Source: an uncultured Desulfomonile sp.
GTDB lineage: Bacteria > Desulfobacterota > Desulfomonilia > Desulfomonilales > Desulfomonilaceae
Length of the DNA stretch: 8,858 bases
Assembly: GCA_937915285.1 (NCBI GenBank)
Contig: CALDNG010000236.1
Location: 1 to 8,858, forward strand
Direction of reading: 5' to 3'
Shown here: positions 1 through 6,924 of the stretch, piece by piece
Layout of the letters: each line of letters starts with the position of its first letter
Position numbering within the stretch: the first letter of the stretch is position 1
Position numbers and translations under genes: made by a program
Notes under the pieces: generated by a model
What the model saw: the letters and a program-made list of their open reading frames with translations, nothing else
Told to the model about the DNA's origin: nothing
Database searches by the model: none

Positions 1-733
1 CCACAGGCGCCATGCTTACGGCAAGGAAATGGGTCACCTCCTGAAGCGACATCAGCACCCCGGCCAGAACAAAGGTCAGCACAATTCGACCATCCAGAAT
101 TACTGGTAACGATTGGAAGCGTATTCGAAAAAGGCCGACCCCCAAAAAAACCACACCCACCAGAGCTGTTATGATGTAACCGAACTGCAGTGCGCCGAAG
201 AGTATGACGCCGCTCTTGCCCAGAGTGGAGGTTACCGCCCACAGGAGAGCGACCATGAGCATGCGCCTGGCCCCGCGATCTGACCACACCGCCTTTATGG
301 GGCCAAGGGCGCTGAAATCCCTCAGGTCGATGTTAAGGATGTAGGCCCCAATGGTCACAAGTAATACCCCTGCCAGACCCATCGAGCCTATCTTCTCGTC
401 CAGCAGGGCTGAAGCCACCACTATGGTAAGCGCCGGTGTGAACGACAGTAGCGGCAGTGTCAGCGAAAGAGCGGACATGCGAATGGACGAAAGAAAGAGG
501 TAGTAGCCAAGTATCTCAAGAGGCAGCGTCACCGCAAGCAGCCACACTCCCTCTGTCGTAAGGTCCCTGAAGTCGATGAACAGGAACATCGGCGACAGCA
601 TGACTGAAGCTAGTGTGAGCATTACACCGCCTGCCACCCATTCGTCATTGTCCAACATCATCTTCTTGGATACGGTGTCACAGCAGGCTGTAAAAAATGC
701 GCAACTCAAGGATATGAAAAACCACGTCTGCAC
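1..733 (-). CDS. EamA/DMT-family membrane transporter, 3' end cut by window edge
   Basis: This - strand frame is open from 733 to the left edge, giving 244 codons with no stop. I chose GTG at 731-733 because AAGG lies 9 nt upstream and the frame then runs straight into a hydrophobic helix (QTWFFISLSCAFF...). The first ATG is about 23 codons in and would remove that helix. I count about eight hydrophobic segments. They include a first helix ending in a VSKK-type turn, a pair of helices around SALSLTLPLLSFTPAL, a DEKIGSMG loop, and then a second half beginning near ARRMLMVALLWAVTSTLGKSG. This repeated five-helix layout is typical of the EamA drug/metabolite transporter superfamily, which usually has 10 helices and about 300 residues, so two helices are probably missing beyond the edge. 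It acts in the inner membrane and the substrate is unknown. It starts 19 nt after the radical SAM stop, so the two are likely co-transcribed. Confidence 0.82.
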   Translation of the reverse strand, partial: MQTWFFISLSCAFFTACCDTVSKKMMLDNDEWVAGGVMLTLASVMLSPMFLFIDFRDLTTEGVWLLAVTLPLEILGYYLFLSSIRMSALSLTLPLLSFTPALTIVVASALLDEKIGSMGLAGVLLVTIGAYILNIDLRDFSALGPIKAVWSDRGARRMLMVALLWAVTSTLGKSGVILFGALQFGYIITALVGVVFLGVGLFRIRFQSLPVILDGRIVLTFVLAGVLMSLQEVTHFLAVSMAPV

Positions 734-752
734 AATTGTTCGCCTTAAAAGA

Positions 753-1658
753 TCAGAAAAATATTTTCAGGCCCGTAGCAATCGCTCTCAAGTTCCCCCT
801 AAAGGCCAGTGAAATCTCGTTATGCGCTGTAAAACCGCACCTCGAGCATTCCGACGGACCTCGGTTCTTGAGGTAACATCCCCGCTCGAGAGTGCCATCC
901 GGATCAGCGTTTACAAGTAATTCATCATAACAGGTCCAGCGGCTTTTCTTTAGCTCATTAAGACTTGATACCGAATTTGCCACCGGATAACCGGATTTCT
1001 TTAGCTCGATCAGACTGTCGAGCAATGGCGAACGCCTCTGGACATCAACAAACAGAGGGTCCGGAAGACCACCATAAGGGTAGTAAAACTGGACGGTAAC
1101 ACCCTCTACCATCCCCTTCAGACTCCTTATCAGATCGCATGCGTGATCATAGTTCATGGAACTGATGGTGAGACTGACAAATCCCCTCTTGCCGGGAGTC
1201 TGTTCCAGATTCCTGATCACCCGAGAATAAACCCCGGGGCCTCGAACCGAATCATGAATCCCCTCGGGCCCATCAAGACTCACCCAGACCCGACTCAACT
1301 TGAGACGCTCGAAAGGAATCAGGCCGTTGGTTGTCATACACACGCAGGGGAAAAGACGATTGGCCTCATCTATGACGTCCTCAATGCCGAAGGATCCATC
1401 TCGCCAGAGCATCGGCTCTCCACCCTCGATTATCAGTATCACCGCCCCGGTTGATCTCAGTTTCAACAGTGTGGATTTGACGCCCGCAAAGTCCAGTTCG
1501 ACCCCCTCGCGTTTCCAGTAAGGGCAATGAACGCATTTCAGGTTACACCTGTGGGTGATCTTGTAGCCCGCAAGCATCGGGGTAATCCTACCGGTGATTA
1601 TCCTCTTCACAAATGGAACTGCAAAAAGCCCAAGTTGTTTTATCTGCCTTACCGTCAA
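753..1658 (-). CDS. Radical SAM protein with C-terminal cysteine cluster
   Basis: This 301-residue protein has the radical SAM signature CX3CX2C at Cys38, Cys42 and Cys45, which binds the 4Fe-4S cluster that cleaves S-adenosylmethionine. A GGEP motif at 79-82 contacts SAM, and strands such as VWVSLDG (124-130) follow in the expected TIM-barrel order. Four cysteines near the C terminus (243, 261, 271, 274, in the contexts WTC, RGC and ECSRC) resemble a reduced SPASM/twitch-type second cluster site, though that is inference. No chemistry can be assigned: peptide modification, cofactor synthesis and lipid modification are all possible. The start is TTG at 1658. GAGGGG lies 9 nt upstream, and no ATG or GTG occurs in frame between there and the upstream TAA (1692-1694). 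The gene heads a likely operon with the downstream EamA transporter and diverges from the phage-type operon. Confidence 0.88.
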   Translation of the reverse strand: MTVRQIKQLGLFAVPFVKRIITGRITPMLAGYKITHRCNLKCVHCPYWKREGVELDFAGVKSTLLKLRSTGAVILIIEGGEPMLWRDGSFGIEDVIDEANRLFPCVCMTTNGLIPFERLKLSRVWVSLDGPEGIHDSVRGPGVYSRVIRNLEQTPGKRGFVSLTISSMNYDHACDLIRSLKGMVEGVTVQFYYPYGGLPDPLFVDVQRRSPLLDSLIELKKSGYPVANSVSSLNELKKSRWTCYDELLVNADPDGTLERGCYLKNRGPSECSRCGFTAHNEISLAFRGNLRAIATGLKIFF

Positions 1659-1667
1659 AACATAAAA

Positions 1668-1673
1668 CCCCTC
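1668..1673 (-). promoter_or_regulatory. Ribosome binding site supporting a TTG start
   Basis: GAGGGG on the - strand, 9 nt before TTG at 1658. It decides the start of the radical SAM gene, because the nearby ATG (1661-1663) is out of frame and hits TGA after two codons. Confidence 0.6.
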
Positions 1674-1690
1674 ATTGCGTGAAAGTCTGA

Positions 1691-1719
1691 ATTATAGCGT
1701 GTGCGCCGCGGTTTTTCGA
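1691..1719 (-). promoter_or_regulatory. Putative sigma70-type promoter for the radical SAM/transporter operon
   Basis: On the - strand, a perfect TATAAT -10 element (1691-1696) is preceded at 17 bp by TCGAAA (1714-1719), a 4/6 match to TTGACA. Transcription would start near 1684, giving a short leader of about 25 nt before the TTG start. This is a consensus match only. Confidence 0.55.
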
Positions 1720-1726
1720 TGAGTGG

Positions 1727-1755
1727 TTGACCTTTTCTCAAAAGTGAACCATAAT
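1727..1755 (+). promoter_or_regulatory. Putative sigma70-type promoter for the virion operon
   Basis: TTGACC (1727-1732) and CATAAT (1750-1755) are each 5/6 matches to consensus, separated by exactly 17 bp. The predicted start site is near 1762, leaving a leader of about 115 nt before the first gene at 1877. Its -35 box sits only 7 bp from the -35 box of the opposing promoter, so the two promoters are back to back and could share a regulator. Confidence 0.6.
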
Positions 1756-1843
1756 AGTTAATAGATAAAAGGGGCCCTGCAAAGGGGCCAAAGCCTTTAA
1801 ACACATCCCTGGTCAGCAGACTTACAAAAAACATTTATTAACT
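1756..1843. repeat. Interrupted 8-bp inverted repeat flanking the leader
   Basis: AGTTAATA at 1756-1763, overlapping the predicted start site of the + strand promoter, has an exact inverse copy TATTAACT at 1836-1843, 72 bp later. The two arms could be regulator half-sites or pair in the transcript. The region is AT-rich, so chance is a fair alternative. Confidence 0.3.
1773..1789 (+). other. GC-rich hairpin in the virion operon leader
   Basis: GGCCC (1773-1777) can pair with GGGCC (1785-1789) around the 7-nt loop TGCAAAG. The arms partly arise from a direct repeat AAAGGGGCC at 1768-1776 and 1781-1789. No U-run follows, so it does not look like an intrinsic terminator. It may be a leader structure in the untranslated region, or the repeat may be a binding site. 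Confidence 0.35.
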
Positions 1844-1853
1844 GCTACAGTTA
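1839..1853. repeat. Small palindrome just upstream of the first phage gene, possible operator or RBS-proximal stem
   Basis: TAACTG-CTA-CAGTTA has perfect 6-bp arms around 3 nt. It ends 7 nt before the GGGGAGGGG ribosome binding tract of the gene at 1877, so it could form a short stem in the mRNA or be a protein-binding site. No function is shown by sequence. Confidence 0.35.
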
Positions 1854-1876
1854 CTGAAAAGGGGAGGGGAATATCT

Positions 1877-2098
1877 ATGACAAGAGTTTCTCACAAAAAC
1901 CGCTGTCATGTCCACCGGTCCGCGCTCGAACAATTGGCCTCAGAGGAATTACAGAACCTGTTCAATTCAAAGGATACCCTCGATCAGGACTTTCCCGGCA
2001 GCGTCAAACACCTGTCTCATGACGATATGTGGAAGATCGCCTGCCGTAGCCTTATGGACCGGTTATGTGATCCTAATTCAAGGGTCGACGAGTATTAG
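1877..2098 (+). CDS. Small hypothetical protein opening the virion operon
   Basis: This is a 73-residue protein I do not recognise. The start ATG follows a strong GGGGAGGGG ribosome binding tract (1861-1869) at 7 nt, which supports real translation. The N-terminal 15 residues are rich in His, Arg and Lys (HKNRCHVHR). The rest is helical-looking and mildly acidic (LEQLASEELQNLF, DDMWKIACRSLMDRL). Cysteines at 10, 56 and 64 do not form a recognisable zinc motif. It is the first gene after the + strand promoter and ends 12 to 45 nt before the portal gene, depending on the portal start. Phage modules often carry a small terminase or regulator here, but nothing in this sequence shows a helix-turn-helix, so I leave the function open. 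Confidence 0.62.
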   Translation: MTRVSHKNRCHVHRSALEQLASEELQNLFNSKDTLDQDFPGSVKHLSHDDMWKIACRSLMDRLCDPNSRVDEY

Positions 2099-2134
2099 GC
2101 GATCCGCATCATGATAACAGACTCGTTACACACT

Positions 2135-2138
2135 GGAG
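2135..2138 (+). promoter_or_regulatory. Ribosome binding site favouring the internal portal start
   Basis: GGAG lies 5 nt before ATG at 2144. The upstream in-frame ATG at 2111 has only an AGG 11 nt away. This favours a portal protein of 687 residues rather than 698. Confidence 0.5.
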
Positions 2139-2143
2139 CCTTC

Positions 2144-4207
2144 ATGTCAGGAAACATCTACCCTGAACAGACACCCTGGTCCGGTTCAGCCCAATTCCAA
2201 AAAGCTACTCCTTCAGACCCGCATGAAGCCTTGAGCCCTGCGGAGCTTGAAGAGGTATTCAGGTTCCTTGGGGCATGGCTTGGGGCTGCCAGGGAATATG
2301 TGGCCGGTAAGACTGCCGGCTGGAAACTCCTGGAGGACCTGTATCACAACCGTCTGGACTTGCGTTCCTGGGGCGAGAAGACCGCATCCGTTCCAGGCCC
2401 TTCAGACGATGCGCCCGGCCTTTTTTCGAACTGGCAATCCGACATAATCGTGTCGCCTTCCTACATAGTGGATAGCTGGGCGGACCGCGCCTACCAGGCC
2501 GTGTTCAATGGGCCTGAGTGGCTCAGCGTCACGCCCGAATCCCCGGAGATAGGCTCAGGGAGTCCTGAGCAGGGATTTCCGCTGTCCTTCAAGTTGCAGG
2601 AATTACTGATCAGGCGGCTTGAACGTGGCCAGATACACGCCAGGCTCTATGAAATACTCCACAGCCTTGTCCTGTATGGAACCGCTTACGCCAAGATTTA
2701 CTGGAAATCGGGAAAAAGTCGGTTAAGGCGCTGGGATCTGGAATCACCTGACCTTGTGACCGAGGACTTCAGTTCACACGATTGCCCTGTCGTCCAGATA
2801 ATACCTCTGGACAGGATGCTGCTCGACTGGAGAGCTACATCCAGTGACGTTCAGAGGAGTTCAGGTATCGGTCACACGGTTGACAAGACCTTCCAGAGCG
2901 TCCTGGACGGTTATGAGAGTGGCCTTTATAACCTGAACCGTGATGTCTTCATGGAGCGTTTTCGCCAGGCCTCTTCAACCTCTGATTCCGCGCGGGAGAG
3001 GCTTATGAATGATCCGGACACATGGGGCCTCTCCGACGAATTCATCAGACATGTCACGGTCTGGGAATTCCATGGACAGATCCCCTACCGGGGGAGCTAT
3101 CATGAGTGCGTCTGCTCGGTTGTCACAGAACATGATAGCGATTCGCCAGAGAACGGCCTTCTGATACGATTCACCCCGCGTCCGGCCCTGTGGAGCGGGA
3201 TGAGGCCCTTCCTTTGCGCCCATTACACCCCGATGCCAGGCCCGCTAGGGGTTGGGGCAGTGGAGAGTAACCTCGATCTGATCCATTCCATCTCACAGTT
3301 TCTCAGCCAATCCCAGGATAACGCCAGGCTTACGGCGAATGCTCAGTTAATAGTCCGGCGTGGCTCGGCCGCCGCCCGGCAGATAGGGCTCGAGGATGAC
3401 ACCGTCTATCCCGGAAAGGTCTGGCTTGTCGATGACCCTGCCGACATACAGCCATTCCCTAAACTGAATTTCCCCCAGACCGACATCAACACTTTGATCA
3501 ATTACCTGAACACACTCCTGGAAAGGCGCACCGCCGTATCGGATATATCGCTGGGTGTTAGCGGCAGAGGTAAAACCGCTACAGAGGCTCACATACTCCA
3601 GCAGTCGGCAATGGCGCCGTTTGAGACCCGTGCCGATCTGTTCGCCAGGAGTTTTATCGAACCCATGGGCCAACTGGCGCTCGACATGATCCGTCAGTTC
3701 ACAATCGAGGACCAAATCATCGTCTCAAAAGATTACAGCGGAAAAGAGATACCTCTCACAATAACCGCCGCTGAATTGCATAGCGGCCAATACCGTGTTT
3801 ACGCAACCCTGACAAGCCAGGACTCGACTCGTCTGGCAAAAGCGCAGAGCATAGAAAGGGCGTTGCCCACTCTCGCCTCTTTCCAGGAGCGCCTGGAGAT
3901 GGAAGGGGTCCGCATATCCTTCTCTGAGCTTATAAAAAGGTATCTCGATCTCATAGGAGTCGATGGGACTGAGAGGATTCTCAGCAGGACCGGCCCGACA
4001 GATAGTGGTATCAACCAAGAATTTTCGTCAGAGCCTTTGGTGGATGATCGTTCCCGGGGCTACCCCGGAATAAGCGGCCGGAGCGCCCCAAGGCCGCTGG
4101 TCGAAAATGGCGGCCCGATGGGCGACTACCCCGATGAAATAAACGCATTGGCTCAATTACTCCAGGTGAACGCAAGCAATCTCAATTCCGCAAACAGCTT
4201 TTATTGA
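2144..4207 (+). CDS. Phage portal protein (head-tail connector)
   Basis: This 687-residue protein (698 if started at 2111) has features of podovirus-type portals, which form the dodecameric ring at one capsid vertex for DNA entry and tail attachment. The best section is around residues 365-410, a GVGAVESNLDLIHSISQF helix followed by NARLTANAQLIV, the typical portal stem/wing stretch. Further on comes a long-helix region with NTLLERRTAVSDISLGV and a KTATEAHIL segment near 475-485, matching the conserved TATE helix of portals. The N-terminal part (WADRAYQAVFNGPEWLSVTP) resembles the clip/wing region. The C-terminal 70 residues are Gly/Ser/Pro-rich and probably disordered. Length is within the range of larger portals (P22 is about 725, T7 about 535). 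It precedes the scaffold and capsid genes, as expected. The exact family is inferred from pattern, not search. Confidence 0.85.
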   Translation: MSGNIYPEQTPWSGSAQFQKATPSDPHEALSPAELEEVFRFLGAWLGAAREYVAGKTAGWKLLEDLYHNRLDLRSWGEKTASVPGPSDDAPGLFSNWQSDIIVSPSYIVDSWADRAYQAVFNGPEWLSVTPESPEIGSGSPEQGFPLSFKLQELLIRRLERGQIHARLYEILHSLVLYGTAYAKIYWKSGKSRLRRWDLESPDLVTEDFSSHDCPVVQIIPLDRMLLDWRATSSDVQRSSGIGHTVDKTFQSVLDGYESGLYNLNRDVFMERFRQASSTSDSARERLMNDPDTWGLSDEFIRHVTVWEFHGQIPYRGSYHECVCSVVTEHDSDSPENGLLIRFTPRPALWSGMRPFLCAHYTPMPGPLGVGAVESNLDLIHSISQFLSQSQDNARLTANAQLIVRRGSAAARQIGLEDDTVYPGKVWLVDDPADIQPFPKLNFPQTDINTLINYLNTLLERRTAVSDISLGVSGRGKTATEAHILQQSAMAPFETRADLFARSFIEPMGQLALDMIRQFTIEDQIIVSKDYSGKEIPLTITAAELHSGQYRVYATLTSQDSTRLAKAQSIERALPTLASFQERLEMEGVRISFSELIKRYLDLIGVDGTERILSRTGPTDSGINQEFSSEPLVDDRSRGYPGISGRSAPRPLVENGGPMGDYPDEINALAQLLQVNASNLNSANSFY

Positions 4208-4266
4208 TCACAGCCTGACAGTCCAGGACCTTCACTTATATTCACACAATTTTCAGGGGGACGAGA

Positions 4267-4554
4267 ATGTCAATCTTCTTCAAGCATTACCTGTTGTTCA
4301 AAAACGGATGGGATGAGGCCGACGAAGCTGATGTCGAACAGCAACTAATCGAAGCGTCCAGAAATCCCGCTTTTGAACAGATGTTCATGCCGGCTTTCGA
4401 GGAATTCATCAAGCGTGAGCAGTTCATGAAAATAATGGAATGCCTCGACCGTGACAGGAATATCGAATTCAACCGAGGCTTTGTCGCAGGGCTCGACATG
4501 GTTGTCAATCAACTCGACCGTTTAAGAGTGAAAGCGGAGCATAAATCGAAATGA
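4267..4554 (+). CDS. Small hypothetical phage protein between portal and scaffold
   Basis: This 95-residue, mostly helical, charged protein starts with MSIFFKHYLLFKNGWDEADE. It has an acidic N-terminal half and a basic C-terminal tail (RLRVKAEHKSK). The central GFVAGLDMVVNQL helix is amphipathic, and no transmembrane segment or enzymatic motif is visible. A GGGGG ribosome binding tract lies 6 nt upstream. Its stop overlaps the scaffold start as ATGA, implying translational coupling and a matched dose with the scaffold. The position suggests a minor head or assembly protein, but I recognise no family. The 59-nt gap before it contains nothing beyond the ribosome binding site that I can identify. 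Confidence 0.75.
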   Translation: MSIFFKHYLLFKNGWDEADEADVEQQLIEASRNPAFEQMFMPAFEEFIKREQFMKIMECLDRDRNIEFNRGFVAGLDMVVNQLDRLRVKAEHKSK

Positions 4555-5354
4555 TTACTGAATACGATGAAGAACAGTTGGTATTGGACCTGTTTCAGGG
4601 TGATGCAAACGAAGCCGCAGATGAAGACACATCACCTGTAGCGCCATCATCCGATGCGCCCACCTCGGGCCCAAATAATATTGAGGCCCAGGACTCTACA
4701 ACCCCGGTCCCGGAAGGGCCGCTCACCTCACAGACCAATGAGCCTGAAACCGATATGCGCTCCATACTATCTTCAATCAGAGGGTTTCAGGAAGAACTCG
4801 AGAAAAATCGCAAGGAAATGGAGAGCCAGCGGGATTTGCTTCAGCTCTTGGGGGCTGACACCTGGTCGAAAAAACAGCAGGCGGATGAATTGGCCTTCGT
4901 GCAGAACATGCGGGAAACCTTTGAAAAGGACCCTGCCCAAGCCACCTCGACCATGATCAGGAAGGCTCAGGAACAGCTATGGCAGGCTTTTGAAAACCGC
5001 CTTAACGAGGAGGTTCGGCAGAAGTCGGCCCTGGACAGCATCATGAGTCGCTTTTCATCCGACCCCGCCAAGGCTCGAATCTCCAATTTCAGGGATGAAA
5101 TAGAATTCCTCATACGGGCCAGGGGGATGGACCCCGAAGAGTCTGTAGGACTGGTCCAGAAAATAGCCGAAAAATTCGATGAGATCGGTGACCGTAAGAA
5201 AACCGCCCTCAAAAAGATGAGAGCGGAATCACAGTTCGAGTCCTCACAAAACCCTGCTCCCACCAATGATCCTGACCGGGAATTCAACAAACTGATGTCC
5301 CAGTCCAAGAGCCTGGACGAGATGTTCGCCAACCTAAGAAAGCTTAACCGATAA
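4551..5354 (+). CDS. Probable capsid scaffolding protein
   Basis: This 267-residue protein has the usual layout of a phage scaffold. An acidic, Pro/Thr/Ser-rich disordered N terminus (about 1-68) comes first. Long charged helices likely to form coiled coils follow (about 70-160, for example FQEELEKNRKEMESQRDLL). It ends in a basic C-terminal helix (MFANLRKLNR) like those that bind coat protein in P22-type scaffolds. It sits immediately before the major capsid gene and after the portal, the classical position. No protease motif is visible, so it is probably not a protease-scaffold fusion. The family is inferred from composition and location, since scaffolds share little sequence. The start ATG overlaps the previous stop by 4 nt. 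Confidence 0.75.
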   Translation: MITEYDEEQLVLDLFQGDANEAADEDTSPVAPSSDAPTSGPNNIEAQDSTTPVPEGPLTSQTNEPETDMRSILSSIRGFQEELEKNRKEMESQRDLLQLLGADTWSKKQQADELAFVQNMRETFEKDPAQATSTMIRKAQEQLWQAFENRLNEEVRQKSALDSIMSRFSSDPAKARISNFRDEIEFLIRARGMDPEESVGLVQKIAEKFDEIGDRKKTALKKMRAESQFESSQNPAPTNDPDREFNKLMSQSKSLDEMFANLRKLNR

Positions 5355-5373
5355 TCTTACCACGGAGAAAGAC

Positions 5374-6588
5374 ATGGCAGGAAATGTGATAGATTTCATG
5401 AAGCTCTGGACTCAGGATGATGCCGAGTCCGAACGTAAACTCAAAAAATTCCTCCTCATGGGTCTCGACAAGGTCGTGCAGGGTCAAAGCGATGTGCTCT
5501 CTAAAATACCGGTCGGACCGTCAGTCGCAAGTCCGTTTGTAAGATGGATGGAGGAGTGGGGGTATCCCTCTCAGGTGGTGGGGCAGCTTGTCGATTCCAC
5601 TCTGACCTTTTCCGGTAAGCTGTTCGGGCAGGTGATGACCGGGAACTCGCTCAAGCAGATCATCAGGGTAGGGACAATTCTCGAACGCCCCGATGGTGGA
5701 ACGCAGGTCAAGGTCACAGCCGTCGATGAAATGTCCGCCACTGTTGAACCCTATGGCGGAACGGTCTTGAACGACGATGAAGAGCCGATACAGTGGGATA
5801 TCATAGCTGAGGTCTGGTCGGATTACCGCGACGCTGATGAGCCGCGCGCCCTGGACCGGGTTTTCCGTGAGGTCGGATCACAGATACACGCTGAGACCTT
5901 TGAAATACCCAAGACCCGCAAGAACACGGCCTATGAAATTGTTTCCAACGAGACCGAGCACCAGATCTCCGCGCTCCTGGACAAACTTCGCAGACAGTTG
6001 GCCTATGCCGCCTTAAGATCCCGTCCTTACCATGACGGAACCGGTTTTGTTTTCGGTAACAAAACCCCTGAGCCGACCATGTGCGGTATTTGTTCCTGGC
6101 CTGTCATTACGCAGCAGGAGATGCCCAACCCCCTCGTGTATGTAAATAAGAGCGGCGTCCAGATCACCAAGGACGACCTGGACAACCTGATCAGAAACAT
6201 GTGGCTGACGGAACACGCCGACTATGGGAAAGGCGACTGGTGGATCGTATGTCATCCACTCACCCATCAGCACATCCATGATTTCGATATCGCATACAGG
6301 ATCATCGAGAAATCGGACCGTGAAGTAGGCTTCCATGTCGATACATTCGATTCAAAAATAGGAAAGAGCTTCCCGATTCTGTCTGATCGTTACATGAGGC
6401 CCGACACATTGATGGTCCTGAATTTTTCCGCTACCCAATACGGCTATTTTGCCAATGACCGCATGGACCGCAAGGAACTCCCCACTCAGGGACGCTATCA
6501 ACGGTGGCTCATCTCGTTCCAGACCTACGGTGTTGTCGTGCGTAACCCCAGGGCAAACATAGGCATGATTTACGGACTGCCTGTCTAA
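5374..6588 (+). CDS. Major capsid protein, SU10/DUF5309-like
   Basis: This 404-residue protein has a GGAG ribosome binding site 6 nt upstream and follows the scaffold by 19 nt. Length and position fit a HK97-fold major capsid protein that forms the icosahedral shell. The sequence pattern resembles the SU10/DUF5309 family. It has an N-terminal arm, then a beta-rich stretch (GTQVKVTAVDEMSATVEPYGG, about 109-129). A central acidic long helix follows (KNTAYEIVSNETEHQISALLDKLRRQLAYAAL), then a GICSWPVI segment. A C-terminal beta region (QGRYQRWLISFQTYGVVVRNPRA) is typical of the end of this family. Assignment to the capsid role is strong from context. The subfamily is from pattern recognition without a search. 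Confidence 0.83.
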   Translation: MAGNVIDFMKLWTQDDAESERKLKKFLLMGLDKVVQGQSDVLSKIPVGPSVASPFVRWMEEWGYPSQVVGQLVDSTLTFSGKLFGQVMTGNSLKQIIRVGTILERPDGGTQVKVTAVDEMSATVEPYGGTVLNDDEEPIQWDIIAEVWSDYRDADEPRALDRVFREVGSQIHAETFEIPKTRKNTAYEIVSNETEHQISALLDKLRRQLAYAALRSRPYHDGTGFVFGNKTPEPTMCGICSWPVITQQEMPNPLVYVNKSGVQITKDDLDNLIRNMWLTEHADYGKGDWWIVCHPLTHQHIHDFDIAYRIIEKSDREVGFHVDTFDSKIGKSFPILSDRYMRPDTLMVLNFSATQYGYFANDRMDRKELPTQGRYQRWLISFQTYGVVVRNPRANIGMIYGLPV

Positions 6589-6600
6589 CGGAGTTCAGCC

Positions 6601-6924
6601 ATGGATGATACGGATTATACTCACGGTAGGTGGCTCAACGAAAGATTCGAGCACATCAATACCATCCTCAATCACGTCAAGGACGCAGTTGACAAGGTGC
6701 GTGAAGACCAGTCGCGGTTCATACAACGCTGTGAATGCGAGATGTATTCCGTTGGAAACCGCATCCGTGAGATAGAGCGCCGTCAGGATGAGATGACAGG
6801 GGCCCGCATGAACCTCGATGAGTCCCAGAACCGTCAAAACCTCACCTGGCAGATGCTCATAGCCCTTGGAACCGCCTTTTCAGCCATCGCAGCCATCGCC
6901 GGCTATTTCGTGGGGAAGGTTTAA
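6601..6924 (+). CDS. XhlA-like coiled-coil protein with C-terminal membrane helix (possible holin accessory)
   Basis: This 107-residue protein has a charged helical region likely to form a coiled coil (about 12-76). It ends in a single hydrophobic helix (about 83-105, LTWQMLIALGTAFSAIAAIAGYF) and a short GKV tail. This N-coil/C-TM layout resembles XhlA-family haemolysin/holin-associated proteins of phages. It opens a run of four genes that look like a lysis cassette. A GGAG ribosome binding site lies 7 nt upstream. Its stop TAA shares an A with the next ATG, suggesting coupled translation. Alternatively it could be an Rz-like spanin or a membrane anchor with another role. Confidence 0.6.
   Translation: MDDTDYTHGRWLNERFEHINTILNHVKDAVDKVREDQSRFIQRCECEMYSVGNRIREIERRQDEMTGARMNLDESQNRQNLTWQMLIALGTAFSAIAAIAGYFVGKV

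Noticed and set aside
576..812. + strand open frame of 78 codons over the transporter start and radical SAM end
   Set aside because: Opposite-strand shadow of two convincing - strand genes, with no family features or good ribosome site.
1661..1663. ATG just upstream of the radical SAM gene as its start
   Set aside because: It is out of frame and reaches TGA after two codons. TTG at 1658 with GAGGGG upstream fits better.
1659..1876. Possible tRNA, attachment site or terminator at the host/phage junction
   Set aside because: No cloverleaf-like sequence, no repeat with a partner elsewhere in the window, and no hairpin followed by a T-run was found.
2975..3223. - strand open frames inside the portal gene, also 3347-3715
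   Set aside because: They are antisense to a strongly recognisable portal sequence and have no recognisable motif.
4967..5332. - strand open frame inside the scaffold gene
   Set aside because: Antisense to the scaffold. Its Leu/Ser-rich sequence is a reflection of the Lys/Glu-rich coding frame.
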